Assembly (NCBI GenBank): GCA_945877365.1
Contig: CAMCRV010000020.1
Span: forward strand, 1-44,091
Length of the DNA: 44,091 bases
Direction: 5' to 3'
Source of the DNA: an uncultured Clostridia bacterium
GTDB taxonomy: Bacteria > Bacillota > Clostridia > Oscillospirales > Oscillospiraceae
The position numbers were made by a program, and so were the translations under genes. How positions within the stretch are numbered: the first letter of the stretch is position 1; every line of letters begins with the position of its first letter. The notes under the pieces were generated by a model. That model did no database searches and was not told the DNA's origin. It saw only the letters and a program-made list of their open reading frames with translations. Below are positions 36,221 through 43,973 of the stretch, piece by piece.

Positions 36221-37204
36221 TTACTGAACCTCGACAACGGTGTTTGCCATATCAGAGAAGGGGGCGTAGTCCACGCCAACCTTCTGGGCAGTGGCAGTAT
36301 TGACGGTGATGATGCCGCCGTCCATCACCACGAAATCGGTGGGAACCTTGCCGCCGGTGAGAACATCCACAGTCATCTGAGCCACCTTCTGCCCCAGCTC
36401 GGTGTAGTTGACACCGCAGGTGGTGAAGGCGCCTGCCTGCACGAAGGAATCCGCACCGGTGTAGTGGGGGATGCCTGCCTCATTCAGAATCTCGGCCACA
36501 GCGGCCTCGGCGGTCATTACCACATTGTCGGTGGGGGTGAACACGGCATCCACCCGACCCACCATGGCGTTGGCGGCGGTGACGATTTCATCGGTGCTGT
36601 TGCCGGTCTTTTCCAGATAGGCAATGCCCTTGCCATCCAGATAGGCCTTTGCCTCAGCGATGGGGGCGGCGGAGTTGGGCTCGCTGCTGGAATACAGCAG
36701 ACCCACGGTCTTGACTTCGGGCTGGACAGCCAGCATCATATCCAGAATGAAGGGGGTATTCAGGGCATCGGACACACCGCTGACGGTGGGGATTCCGGTG
36801 AGACCGGCAGCCTCGGGGTCGGAGACGGCGGCATAGATAATGGGAATTTCCGTGCCCTCGGCGGCGGTGACCATGCACTGGGCAGCCAGGGTAGCCACGG
36901 GAATGATGGCGTCATAGCCGTCGGAAACCGCCTGAGCACCGATCTGGTTCAGGGCAGTCTGGTCGCCCTGACCGTTGAACTTTTCCACAACCATGCCAAC
37001 GCCCTTTGCCTCGGCCTGAGCCTTCAGCTCGGCCATGACGGCGGCGGAGATTTCATCCAGAGAGGCGTGCTCCACCTGCTGAACCACGGCAACCTTGAAA
37101 TTTTTCTCAAATCCTGTGGGGGTAGTGCTCTGCTCCTTGCCGCAGCCGGCGAAGCAGGAGAGAATCAGAACGCAGGAAATAACAACACGAATCAGCTTTT
37201 TCAT
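36221..37204 (-). CDS. trpX: ABC transporter substrate-binding lipoprotein (tryptophan type)
   Basis: The 327-aa protein has a lipoprotein signal peptide with lipobox SCFAGC (Cys21), then an ABC_sub_bind (peripla_BP-like) fold: two alpha/beta lobes with VAVVQQVEH, IPIIYAAVSDPEAAGLTG and VDAVFTPTDNVVM. It captures the substrate outside the membrane. AAAGGAG precedes the ATG. A Trp-specific T-box stands directly upstream, which is the main ground for assigning tryptophan as substrate. Confidence 0.92.
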   Translation of the reverse strand: MKKLIRVVISCVLILSCFAGCGKEQSTTPTGFEKNFKVAVVQQVEHASLDEISAAVMAELKAQAEAKGVGMVVEKFNGQGDQTALNQIGAQAVSDGYDAIIPVATLAAQCMVTAAEGTEIPIIYAAVSDPEAAGLTGIPTVSGVSDALNTPFILDMMLAVQPEVKTVGLLYSSSEPNSAAPIAEAKAYLDGKGIAYLEKTGNSTDEIVTAANAMVGRVDAVFTPTDNVVMTAEAAVAEILNEAGIPHYTGADSFVQAGAFTTCGVNYTELGQKVAQMTVDVLTGGKVPTDFVVMDGGIITVNTATAQKVGVDYAPFSDMANTVVEVQ

Positions 37205-37302
37205 AATAATTTCTCCTTTTTTGATGGTATGATTTTGCTTCGGGATCTGTTACGGATACCATCGTTTTCCCGGCAGTTTTTTCATGTTTTTTCCTCCTGA
37301 AT

Positions 37303-37580
37303 ACAAAAATGTCCTTGCTCCCCCAATGGGGAACAAGGACAGATAATTCTGCGGTGCCACCTTGTTTGTCGGAAATATCCGACCGCTCTGCCCGGTGCCA
37401 ACACACCGGCTGCCCGTTAACGCTGGCAATGCGTCAGAAGATACTGAAGGAACTTCCTCGTTCTCCCTGCCCTCGGCGGCCCATTTGCTGCTCCGCTTTT
37501 CGCTCCCCTCTCAGCTCTGGGGAACTCTCTGTGGATGCGCCTGCAGCTTTACTTCCGCGTCTTTGGTTTCCTTTTTAAGT
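37303..37580 (-). promoter_or_regulatory. T-box riboswitch, specifier UGG (Trp)
   Basis: The T-box consensus is present on the minus strand as AAGGTGGCACCGC (37351-37363), followed by a terminator (GTCCTTG/CAAGGAC, 37304-37341) with a T5 run. In stem I, helices GCGG/CCGC and GCTGC/GCAGC enclose a specifier loop with 5' strand AAGTAAA (AGUA motif) and 3' strand AAATGGG. This reads the codon UGG at 37481-37483. The acceptor-binding UGGC matches a tRNA with discriminator G, as expected for tRNA-Trp. Uncharged tRNA-Trp should favour antitermination of trpXYZ. Confidence 0.93.
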
Positions 37581-37587
37581 TATGCCT

Positions 37588-37616
37588 ATTAAACACCAAA
37601 AGTGTCTTTTTGTCAA
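37588..37616 (-). promoter_or_regulatory. Promoter of the T-box-trpXYZ operon
   Basis: On the minus strand a perfect TTGACA (37611-37616), a 17-bp spacer and TTTAAT (37588-37593). Transcription would start near 37581, at the edge of the T-box leader. Confidence 0.85.
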
Positions 37617-37651
37617 GTACTTTTTTTCATACCAGACGGACAAGTTTTTTG

Positions 37652-37733
37652 AATTGACAGTTGCGGTGTCCTTACGGGACGATTGAAGAAGGGATTCCAT
37701 AATTGTCAATTGTCAATTCTCAATTGTCAATTC
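37652..37733. repeat. Family A element, copy A9 (short)
   Basis: A reduced copy: one GAATTGACAGTTG unit on the left, the hairpin GTCCTTACGGGAC, then TTGTCAATTCTCAATTGTC-type units on the right. It ends 3 nt from the lexA stop codon. Confidence 0.8.
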
Positions 37734-37736
37734 ACC

Positions 37737-38309
37737 TTAGTATTCCCGAATGACGGCCTTCACCAGCCCCACGATTTCGGCGTGGGCACCGTTGATGGGG
37801 CTGTAGTTGTCGTTTTCCGGCATCAGCCAGACCTGACCGTCCCTGCGGCGCAGCCGCTTGACGGTGGCCTCATCCTCAATCCGGGCTACCACAATCTGAC
37901 CGTCGTCCGCGGTGGGCTGGGGGCGGACAACCACCTTGTCCCCGTCGAAGATTCCGGCTTTGATCATGCTGTCCCCCCGAACCCGGAGGCAGAAGCAGGA
38001 GGTATCGTGCCAGGGTATGGTGCCCTCCTGATTTTCCACCGCCAGAATGGGCATACCGGCGGTGACCACACCCACAATGGGAATCTGCCCGGGACGGGCG
38101 CCGGTGACCAGAGAGCGCTTGTGACCCTTGGAGCACTGCCCCAGCAGACCCTTCTCCTGCAACGCCTGCAAATGATAGCTGACGGAGGCGGTGGAGCGCA
38201 GACCCACTGCCGCGCCGATCTCCCGAACGGAGGGGGAATAGCCGTTTTCCTGTATGAAGGTGTTGACAAATTTCACGATCTGATCCGCCTTGTCGCTGGT
38301 TCTGGGCAT
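37737..38309 (-). CDS. lexA: LexA repressor (SOS regulator)
   Basis: The 190-aa protein has an N-terminal winged helix (residues 1-65; SPSVREIGAAVGLRSTASVSYHL) and a C-terminal S24 peptidase-like domain. The self-cleavage site is A84-G85 (VVTAGMP), the nucleophile S114 (GDSMIKAGI) and general base K151 (EATVKRL). It represses DNA damage genes until RecA promotes its cleavage. It is slightly shorter than the usual 200-210 aa. GGAGG precedes the ATG. The probable promoter with a LexA-like box is almost 300 nt upstream, with a family A element between. Confidence 0.95.
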   Translation of the reverse strand: MPRTSDKADQIVKFVNTFIQENGYSPSVREIGAAVGLRSTASVSYHLQALQEKGLLGQCSKGHKRSLVTGARPGQIPIVGVVTAGMPILAVENQEGTIPWHDTSCFCLRVRGDSMIKAGIFDGDKVVVRPQPTADDGQIVVARIEDEATVKRLRRRDGQVWLMPENDNYSPINGAHAEIVGLVKAVIREY

Positions 38310-38387
38310 GGAAATTCCTCCGTTTCTAAAAGCTATGGCCGGGGGTGATTTTGTGAAAGCCGTTGGGGTGAGAGTAGACGATTTAAC

Positions 38388-38533
38388 AAATTGACAATTG
38401 AAAATTGAAAATTGACAATTATGGTGTCCCTTCGGGACGATTGAAAATGATATCTGTTGATTTCAGTTGCTTTTTTTTATTCATCCCGAAGGAATTCCCC
38501 AATTGTCCATTGTCAACTGTCAATTGTCAATTC
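38388..38533. repeat. Family A element, copy A10, in the lexA leader
   Basis: It has AAATTGACAATTGAAAATTG-type left units, hairpin GTCCCTTCGGGAC, an AT-rich core of about 50 bp, a diverged right hairpin (TCCCGAAGGA) and inverted right units. It is nearly identical in layout to A12. Confidence 0.88.
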
Positions 38534-38598
38534 GGCGAAGCCGTTAATATTTGCCAGTCTGTTGACCGGAGCTGAGAACGATATTATCCAGCAATTGT

Positions 38599-38627
38599 AT
38601 TATAGCACATTTGTCCGAAAAAGAAAA
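38599..38627 (-). promoter_or_regulatory. Likely lexA promoter with LexA-like operator
   Basis: On the minus strand TATAAT (38599-38604) has an extended -10 TGC; the -35 (TTTTCT, 38622-38627) is weak. The spacer carries GGACAAATGTGC (38605-38616), which matches the Gram-positive SOS box GAACNNNNGTTC at 6 of 8 fixed positions. Autoregulation would fit, but two mismatches keep confidence low. Confidence 0.45.
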
Positions 38628-38684
38628 GAAAAAGTTTTCCCATTTTTCCCGATCTTGCATACAATGGGGCAAAGGAGGGATGCT

Positions 38685-39104
38685 ATGGACACCCAGAAAC
38701 GGGTTTGGAACCGGGTGAAGGCTCCTATGGAGCCTGTGAACTCCGGCCTGGTTTCGCCCCTGTGGCAGGATGCCAGAAGCCGGGCAGAATTTTACCGCCA
38801 GCAGATGAAGAACGGCTCTGCTGCCCGTCAAAAATTGTTTACGGAGCTTTATAACCGGGAAACTGCCATCTGCCGCAGTCTTGCGGGAATTCAGCTTCTG
38901 CGCACCGGAAAGCCCATTCGCCAGACCCAGCCGGTGGCTGTCCCGGGGGACGGCCTGAAACGGTGCTATTACGCCACCTCCCGGTTTTTATCGGAGGTCA
39001 CTGCCCGGTCGCTGGAGGCGGAATTCGGCACGGTGTACCGGGAGCTGGCCAATTTGGCCACGGCTCAGCTGCTGGATCTGACCCAGGCGGCAGGAACTAC
39101 ATAA
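38685..39104 (+). CDS. Hypothetical helical protein, possibly ferritin-like
   Basis: The protein has 139 aa from the ATG at 38685, preceded by AAAGGAGGG. I do not recognise a defined family. It appears almost wholly alpha-helical: helix with SRAEFYRQQMKNGSAARQKLFTELYNRETAICRSLAGIQLLRTG, then a Pro-rich turn and a second pair of helices (YYATSRFLSEVTARSLEAEFGTVYRELANLATAQLLDL). Glu residues spaced in helices recall ferritin-like or rubrerythrin-like four-helix proteins, but a full metal-ligand set is not evident. It lies alone between lexA and the LtaS-like gene, with repeats on both sides. Confidence 0.75.
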   Translation: MDTQKRVWNRVKAPMEPVNSGLVSPLWQDARSRAEFYRQQMKNGSAARQKLFTELYNRETAICRSLAGIQLLRTGKPIRQTQPVAVPGDGLKRCYYATSRFLSEVTARSLEAEFGTVYRELANLATAQLLDLTQAAGTT

Positions 39105-39110
39105 AATTTT

Positions 39111-39135
39111 CCCCAGCTTCGTTGCGAGGCTGGGG
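39111..39135 (+). terminator. Weak terminator-like hairpin after the helical protein gene
   Basis: CCCCAGC pairs with GCTGGGG, extended by an inner CTTCG/CGAGG stem. It is followed by AGAAAAATT rather than a T-run, so it may stabilise rather than end the transcript. Confidence 0.4.
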
Positions 39136-39172
39136 AGAAAAATTCAGAATGGGGATTGGGGAAAGCAGTATT

Positions 39173-39323
39173 TAATTGACAATTGACAATGGAAAATTGA
39201 CAATGAAGGAATCCCTTTGGGATGAAATGAAAAAGAAATTCCATCTGAAAACTACAGGAATTTTTTTAAAATCGTCCCGAAGGGACACCACAATTGTCAA
39301 CTGTCAATTGTCAATTGTCAATT
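39173..39323. repeat. Family A element, copy A11
   Basis: The left end is AATTGACAATTGACAATGG. The left hairpin is ATCCCTTTGGGAT, shortened but symmetric, and the right one GTCCCGAAGGGAC. The right end is TTGTCAACTGTCAATTGTC-type. It lies 15 nt from the LtaS-like stop codon. Confidence 0.88.
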
Positions 39324-39337
39324 CACTAAAGTCCGCT

Positions 39338-41407
39338 TTACCACTTTTCCAGATCGGGGTAGAGATATTTGGAGATATGGTTGAAGTAGTAGTAATCCTG
39401 AACGGATTTGGAGTAGGTGATTTTATTGTCCACCAATGCGCAGATCCGCTCAATATAGCCATCCTCCACGGTGACGCCGTCTCTGGGGGTGAAGACCTTT
39501 GTCTTGAAATCATAGGTGCCCTTGTCGGTGCGCCAGCTGTGATCCGGCCACAGCACCAGCGGCTCCGTATCGGAGAACACATCCCGACCCACAATCAAAC
39601 GGGAATCGTAGTTGACCCCAAAGAGATTGCACAGGGTGGGCAGAATATCCAGAGAGTACACCGGAGTGGTGACTTCCAGATCCATGTCCTCGATGCAGCC
39701 GCTCCAGATAATCAGGGCGTTGTGATCCCGGGTGAATTTGTCGTAATCCTCCACGCCGTACAGCTCTGCCAGATGATCCCGGGTGTTCTTCCAGGTGCTG
39801 CTGCGTTCCAGACCGTAGGGATAGTGGTCGGTGGCTAGGGCGATGACGGTATCGTCTGCAATGCCTGCCTCCTCCAGCTGACGAATCAGGGATTCCATGG
39901 CGTATTCCAGCTCCAGATTGGCGGCCAGATACGCCTTGACGGTGTCGGAATGGTTCACATTCTGCACCTTGTCCCAGTTTTTCCGGGTCATGGCGTTTTC
40001 CGTTTGGGAGTACAGGCAGTGACCGCTGACGGTCATGTAGTAGATGTTGAAGGGTTGATGATCAATGTATTTGGGAACGGTGACATCGATCATCTCCAGA
40101 TCGCTCTCCGGCCAGCAGCCCTTGATCTCGTCCAGATTGTAGTACCGGGCGGCGAAGGTGTCGTAGCCCATTTTGGTATGGGTGATGTAGCGGTCATAGA
40201 AGTTTGCCACATGGTTGTGGTAGGCGGCGGAGAAATAGCCCTCATCCTTCAGCCGGTAGCCCATGTTCACCAGCATATGCTGCCCCCGGGTCATCATCAT
40301 GGAGGTGCCGCCGTTGGTGGGAACAATGCCGAAGAGGTTGGAGAACTCCCCGGTGGTGGTGCTGGCACCCCAGGCTGGCTGGTAATATTCGTGGAACTTG
40401 ATTCCCTCGTTGGCCATGCGGTACAGGGTGGGGGTCAGCTCCGGGTCGATGACCTCTGCGGAAAATGCCTCCGCGGTAATGAGAATCAGGTTCTTTCCCT
40501 TGAACAGGCCGGTGTACTGGTTCTGTCGGGAGGGGGTCAGACTGGCCACATACCGATCCAGAGAAGCAAGATTGCTGTTTTTTGCCTCCTCAGCCATTTT
40601 CAGGTAGTCCAGATCGAAGACATTGTAGCCGTAGACCACTTCCTCCTCCTCAGGGGAGGGTTCGCTTTCCTCCACAATGGGAGGTGTGGGAATTTCCAGC
40701 TGGACAAACTCCGGCTCTGCGTTGCTGGGGAACAGAAGCCCCCTGGTATCCAGAGCCAGAGCCATATTCAGCCCCATGCAGCGCACGGCGGTGTCAAAGT
40801 TGTAAGCCCGACCCAGCACCGAGGCATCCTGAGTCAGGGTGTGGATGGCGCCGAAGCCCAGCAGGTACAGCCCCAGGCAGGCGGCGGCCAGAATCCCCCG
40901 ACCTAGCCAGCGCACCGGCTTGCAGGTGCCCAGAATGCCAAAGACGATGGCAGGCGCCAGCAGAAGCAGGATACGCCACAGATTTCTGCCCAGCATGGAA
41001 AAAACCAAAGCGGAATAGTCCGCTGCCACACCGCCGGCTCCGGTGAAGATGGTCTGCAAGTCCATGAAGTTCTTGTAGGCATCGGAGAGAAAAAATTCCG
41101 TCAATACAAGCACGCTTACCAGAGCGCTGAGGACAACGGTGGTGATTTTCCCGGCTTTGGCGCCAAACAGGGCGGTAATCAGACCCAGAAGGCAGCCCAG
41201 AGCTGCACTGAAGCAGAGGATGACGGCAAGGCGCCCCAGCTGAATGGCATCGGTGACCCAAAAGTGGAGGAAGGCCTCACAGTACATTACGGTAAAAACA
41301 AGAACAGCCCACCCGGGGAGGGAAAACCGATATTTTTCCCGGAAGCAGCCCCATTTCTCCCGGAGGCTGCTCTTTCTCTTTTTGTTGGATTCAAATTTTC
41401 CTGACAT
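39338..41407 (-). CDS. LtaS-like sulfatase-family membrane enzyme
   Basis: The 689-aa protein has five N-terminal membrane helices (about residues 30-210), a linker with an acidic stretch (ESEPSPEEEEV), and an extracellular sulfatase/phosphoglycerol transferase domain. Family metal-site features are visible: ILITAEAFSAEV with the Glu ligand, WGASTTTGEFSNL with the nucleophile Thr, YMTVSGHCLYS, and LATDHYPYG with Asp-His. LtaS enzymes polymerise glycerolphosphate from phosphatidylglycerol into lipoteichoic acid. A different polyol-phosphate transferase role cannot be excluded. AAAGGAA precedes the ATG. Repeats flank it on both sides. Confidence 0.9.
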   Translation of the reverse strand: MSGKFESNKKRKSSLREKWGCFREKYRFSLPGWAVLVFTVMYCEAFLHFWVTDAIQLGRLAVILCFSAALGCLLGLITALFGAKAGKITTVVLSALVSVLVLTEFFLSDAYKNFMDLQTIFTGAGGVAADYSALVFSMLGRNLWRILLLLAPAIVFGILGTCKPVRWLGRGILAAACLGLYLLGFGAIHTLTQDASVLGRAYNFDTAVRCMGLNMALALDTRGLLFPSNAEPEFVQLEIPTPPIVEESEPSPEEEEVVYGYNVFDLDYLKMAEEAKNSNLASLDRYVASLTPSRQNQYTGLFKGKNLILITAEAFSAEVIDPELTPTLYRMANEGIKFHEYYQPAWGASTTTGEFSNLFGIVPTNGGTSMMMTRGQHMLVNMGYRLKDEGYFSAAYHNHVANFYDRYITHTKMGYDTFAARYYNLDEIKGCWPESDLEMIDVTVPKYIDHQPFNIYYMTVSGHCLYSQTENAMTRKNWDKVQNVNHSDTVKAYLAANLELEYAMESLIRQLEEAGIADDTVIALATDHYPYGLERSSTWKNTRDHLAELYGVEDYDKFTRDHNALIIWSGCIEDMDLEVTTPVYSLDILPTLCNLFGVNYDSRLIVGRDVFSDTEPLVLWPDHSWRTDKGTYDFKTKVFTPRDGVTVEDGYIERICALVDNKITYSKSVQDYYYFNHISKYLYPDLEKW

Positions 41408-41476
41408 AAGTTCCTTTCTATCCTGCCGCGGCTGTGATTGAGAATGTGAATCAGGGCAGGAAAAGCCGTTTATAGT

Positions 41477-41626
41477 GAATTGACAATTGAAAATTGAAAA
41501 TTGACAATTATGGTGTCCCTTCGGGACGATATCAAATAATTTCTGTGGAGTTCAGCACATTTTCTTTTTTCATTCATCCCGAAGGGATTCCTCAATTGTC
41601 CATTGTCAACTGTCAATTGTCAATTC
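41477..41626. repeat. Family A element, copy A12, with a family B end fragment beside it
   Basis: Its layout matches A10 closely, including the AT-rich core and the TCCCGAAGGGA hairpin. Next to it, TTAATTCCAATTTATCCC (about 41638-41655) looks like the leftover end of a family B element. It separates the ricT end from the ltaS-like start. Confidence 0.85.
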
Positions 41627-41673
41627 GGCGAAGCCGATTAATTCCAATTTATCCCGCTGTGGTATTCACCCAA

Positions 41674-42933
41674 TCAATCCTTTGGTGTATCCGGATTGGC
41701 CTTCGGCTTGCGGTAGCGGCGGTGATTGTTTCTGCGGCGGGGCTTCTTCTCCTCGTCTGCCTGGGGCGCGGCGGCTTCTCCGGCGGCCTGGGGCTGCTTC
41801 TGCTCTCTGGGTTCCCTGGGCGCTTTGGGCTGGGAATTTTCTTCCTCGGCTCTGGGGGCATCCTTTTTCTCCGGGCGTCTGCGGCGCCGGGGCTTCTGAG
41901 GAGCTTCCTCGGCAGGGGTAGCGGGAGCAGCAGGAGCGGCAGCCTCCTCCACAATGGACTCTGTGCTGTAGCGGAAACGGATGGGCTCCAGAATCATGGC
42001 GTCATCCTTTTTCTCATCCGTATGCTGGCGCTTGCCCTTGCCGGAGATGGGAGCCAGATCCGCCGGGATGGGGGGATCGTTCTTCTTGGCCTTGCCGCTG
42101 CGCAGAACGGCGATGTCGGCGTTGGGGAAGACGGAGATGGTTTCCGGGGCGTCCTCCATCCGCACCTTCACCCGCTGGCGCAGCAGGTCGATTTCCACAA
42201 TGGTGCCCCGACCCTCGGGGGTATCCACGAAGGACTCTGCCTTGGGGCTGGTTCGGATCAGATCCTCATAGGCATCCTGCTCGTATTTCAGGCAGCACAT
42301 CAGCCGTCCGCAGGTGCCGGAGATTTTGGTGGGATTCAGGCTGAGATTCTGGGTTTTTGCCATTTTGATGGATACGGGCTGGAAATCGTCCAGAAAGCTG
42401 GCGCAGCAGAAGGGACGGCCGCAGATGCCCAGACCTCCAACCATCTTGGCCTTGTCCCGGACGCCGATCTGCCGCAGCTCGATGCGGATATGGAACACCG
42501 AGGCCAGATCCTTCACCAGCTCCCGGAAGTCCACACGCTCATCGGCGGTGAAATAGAACAGCAGCTTGCTGCCGTCAAAGGTGCACTCCGCACCCACCAG
42601 CTGCATATCCAGCCCATGGGCGGCGATTTTCTGCTGGCACACCTGATAGGCGTGCTGCTCCTTTGCCCGGTTGTCCCGGATCACCTTCTGATCCTGAGCG
42701 TTGGCCTTCCGCAAGACCTTGCGCAGGGGGGACACCACATCCTTCATGGGGATGTTATGAGGGCCTGCAGTGCAGGTGCCGAATTCGGCGCCCCGGGCGG
42801 TGTCGATGATCACATCGTCACCGGGGGACAGGGGAATTCCGTTGGGGTCGAAGAAATAGACCTTCTGACCGGGACGGAACTGAATATCCACAACTTCCAC
42901 CAGTTCGGCGGGGGTGTTTTTGGTTTCTTCCAT
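41674..42933 (-). CDS. ricT: RicT/PSP1-domain protein with long charged C-terminal tail
   Basis: The 419-aa protein carries the PSP1 domain (about residues 10-225). In the Ric (YaaT-YlbF-YmcA) complex RicT contributes Fe-S ligands and helps control RNase Y-dependent mRNA processing. The cysteine motifs are GICGRPFCC (C171, C176, C177) and GTCGRLMCC (C208, C213, C214). B. subtilis YaaT ends near 275 aa; here about 120-140 extra residues (from about 300) are rich in Pro, Ala, Glu, Lys and Arg (KPRRRRRPEKKD, KKPRRRNNHRRYRKPK), probably disordered and RNA-binding. AAGGAG precedes the ATG. It directly follows holB, the same order as in Bacillus. Confidence 0.95.
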   Translation of the reverse strand: MEETKNTPAELVEVVDIQFRPGQKVYFFDPNGIPLSPGDDVIIDTARGAEFGTCTAGPHNIPMKDVVSPLRKVLRKANAQDQKVIRDNRAKEQHAYQVCQQKIAAHGLDMQLVGAECTFDGSKLLFYFTADERVDFRELVKDLASVFHIRIELRQIGVRDKAKMVGGLGICGRPFCCASFLDDFQPVSIKMAKTQNLSLNPTKISGTCGRLMCCLKYEQDAYEDLIRTSPKAESFVDTPEGRGTIVEIDLLRQRVKVRMEDAPETISVFPNADIAVLRSGKAKKNDPPIPADLAPISGKGKRQHTDEKKDDAMILEPIRFRYSTESIVEEAAAPAAPATPAEEAPQKPRRRRRPEKKDAPRAEEENSQPKAPREPREQKQPQAAGEAAAPQADEEKKPRRRNNHRRYRKPKANPDTPKD

Positions 42934-42971
42934 AGATTTCTCCTTTATTTTCAGCGGTAAATTCTACCGAA

Positions 42972-43931
42972 TCAATTCAACATATGGCTTAAGCAGCCGC
43001 AGACGGCGCCGGGGGAGACATTGCTCAGGGTGTAGTCCCGGGCTTTGCGCAGCTTGAGAATCCAGCCGTGGAGATCCCGGCTGCTGCACCGGGAGGCCAG
43101 CCGCCGGGCAAGGGGAGACACGGCCTGTCCGCCGCTGCGGCAGGCAAGGGCGGTTTCCAGAATTTCCAGCCAGTTCCCCAGAATTTGAGCCAGCTCGTCC
43201 CGTTTCCATTTTTCCATGGGAGCCAGAGTCTGCACCAGCAGGAGGGAATCTCCGGCGGAAAGGGCCTTGACGAAGTCCACGGTCTGGGGCGGCGCGGCGG
43301 TGCCCTCCTGCAAAAGCTGCCTGGCCTGACCCAGATAGCCGCCGCTGCGTACCATGGCGGCCAGAATGTCCTGGCTGCCGGCATCGGGAAAATCCGATTG
43401 CAGGGTGCTTTTCAGCAGCGCCTCCGGCAGAGCCTGGAGCTTCAGCTCTGTGCACCGGGAGCGGACGGTGGGGAGAATTTTCTCCGGGTTGTCCGTCAGC
43501 AGGAGAAAGACACCATATTTCGGGGGCTCCTCCAGAACTTTCAGCAGGGCGTTCTGCCCCTCCACCCCCAGCTCCTGGGGGAAAATGTAGATTTTGTAGT
43601 CGGATTCATTGGGCAGGACGAACACATCCTCCCGGAATTGGCGGACGATTTTCACAGCCACGGTTTTGTGCTCCGGGTCCTCCACGGTGATCACATCGGG
43701 ATGGAGATTTTCCATCACCTTCCGGCAGGGGACGCACCGTCCGCAGGGTTTATCCTCCCCCGAACAGAGGATGGCGGCGGACAAGAGCCTTGCCAGTGTG
43801 TGCTTGCCGGAGCCAGCCGGGCCGGAAATCAGGTAAAAATGGGAGATATGCCCCCGGTTCAGGCTGCTTATTAAGTTATCCTTCAGCCGGGTGTTCCCCA
43901 GAAGCGTATCAAAGCCCATACGGAACCTCAT
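42972..43931 (-). CDS. holB: DNA polymerase III delta' subunit
   Basis: The 319-aa clamp-loader subunit has an AAA+ domain with Walker A-like GPAGSGKHT, a four-Cys zinc module (CSGEDKPCGRCVPC) and the SRC motif (VRSRCTEL). It helps load the DnaN clamp. A second in-frame ATG at 43919 (MGFDTLLGN) has a GAGG site as well and may be the true start; both start sites are plausible. ricT follows 38 nt downstream, consistent with one operon. Confidence 0.94.
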   Translation of the reverse strand: MRFRMGFDTLLGNTRLKDNLISSLNRGHISHFYLISGPAGSGKHTLARLLSAAILCSGEDKPCGRCVPCRKVMENLHPDVITVEDPEHKTVAVKIVRQFREDVFVLPNESDYKIYIFPQELGVEGQNALLKVLEEPPKYGVFLLLTDNPEKILPTVRSRCTELKLQALPEALLKSTLQSDFPDAGSQDILAAMVRSGGYLGQARQLLQEGTAAPPQTVDFVKALSAGDSLLLVQTLAPMEKWKRDELAQILGNWLEILETALACRSGGQAVSPLARRLASRCSSRDLHGWILKLRKARDYTLSNVSPGAVCGCLSHMLN

Positions 43932-43973
43932 TCTACTCCAGTTAATGCATTTCGGCCTGAGTCAGTAAACCGG

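Noticed and set aside
38658-38666. CATACAAT as a sigma-E (sporulation) -10 site before the helical protein gene
   Set aside because: The -10 resembles the consensus, but no matching -35 is seen at the expected distance, so a sporulation promoter is not supported.
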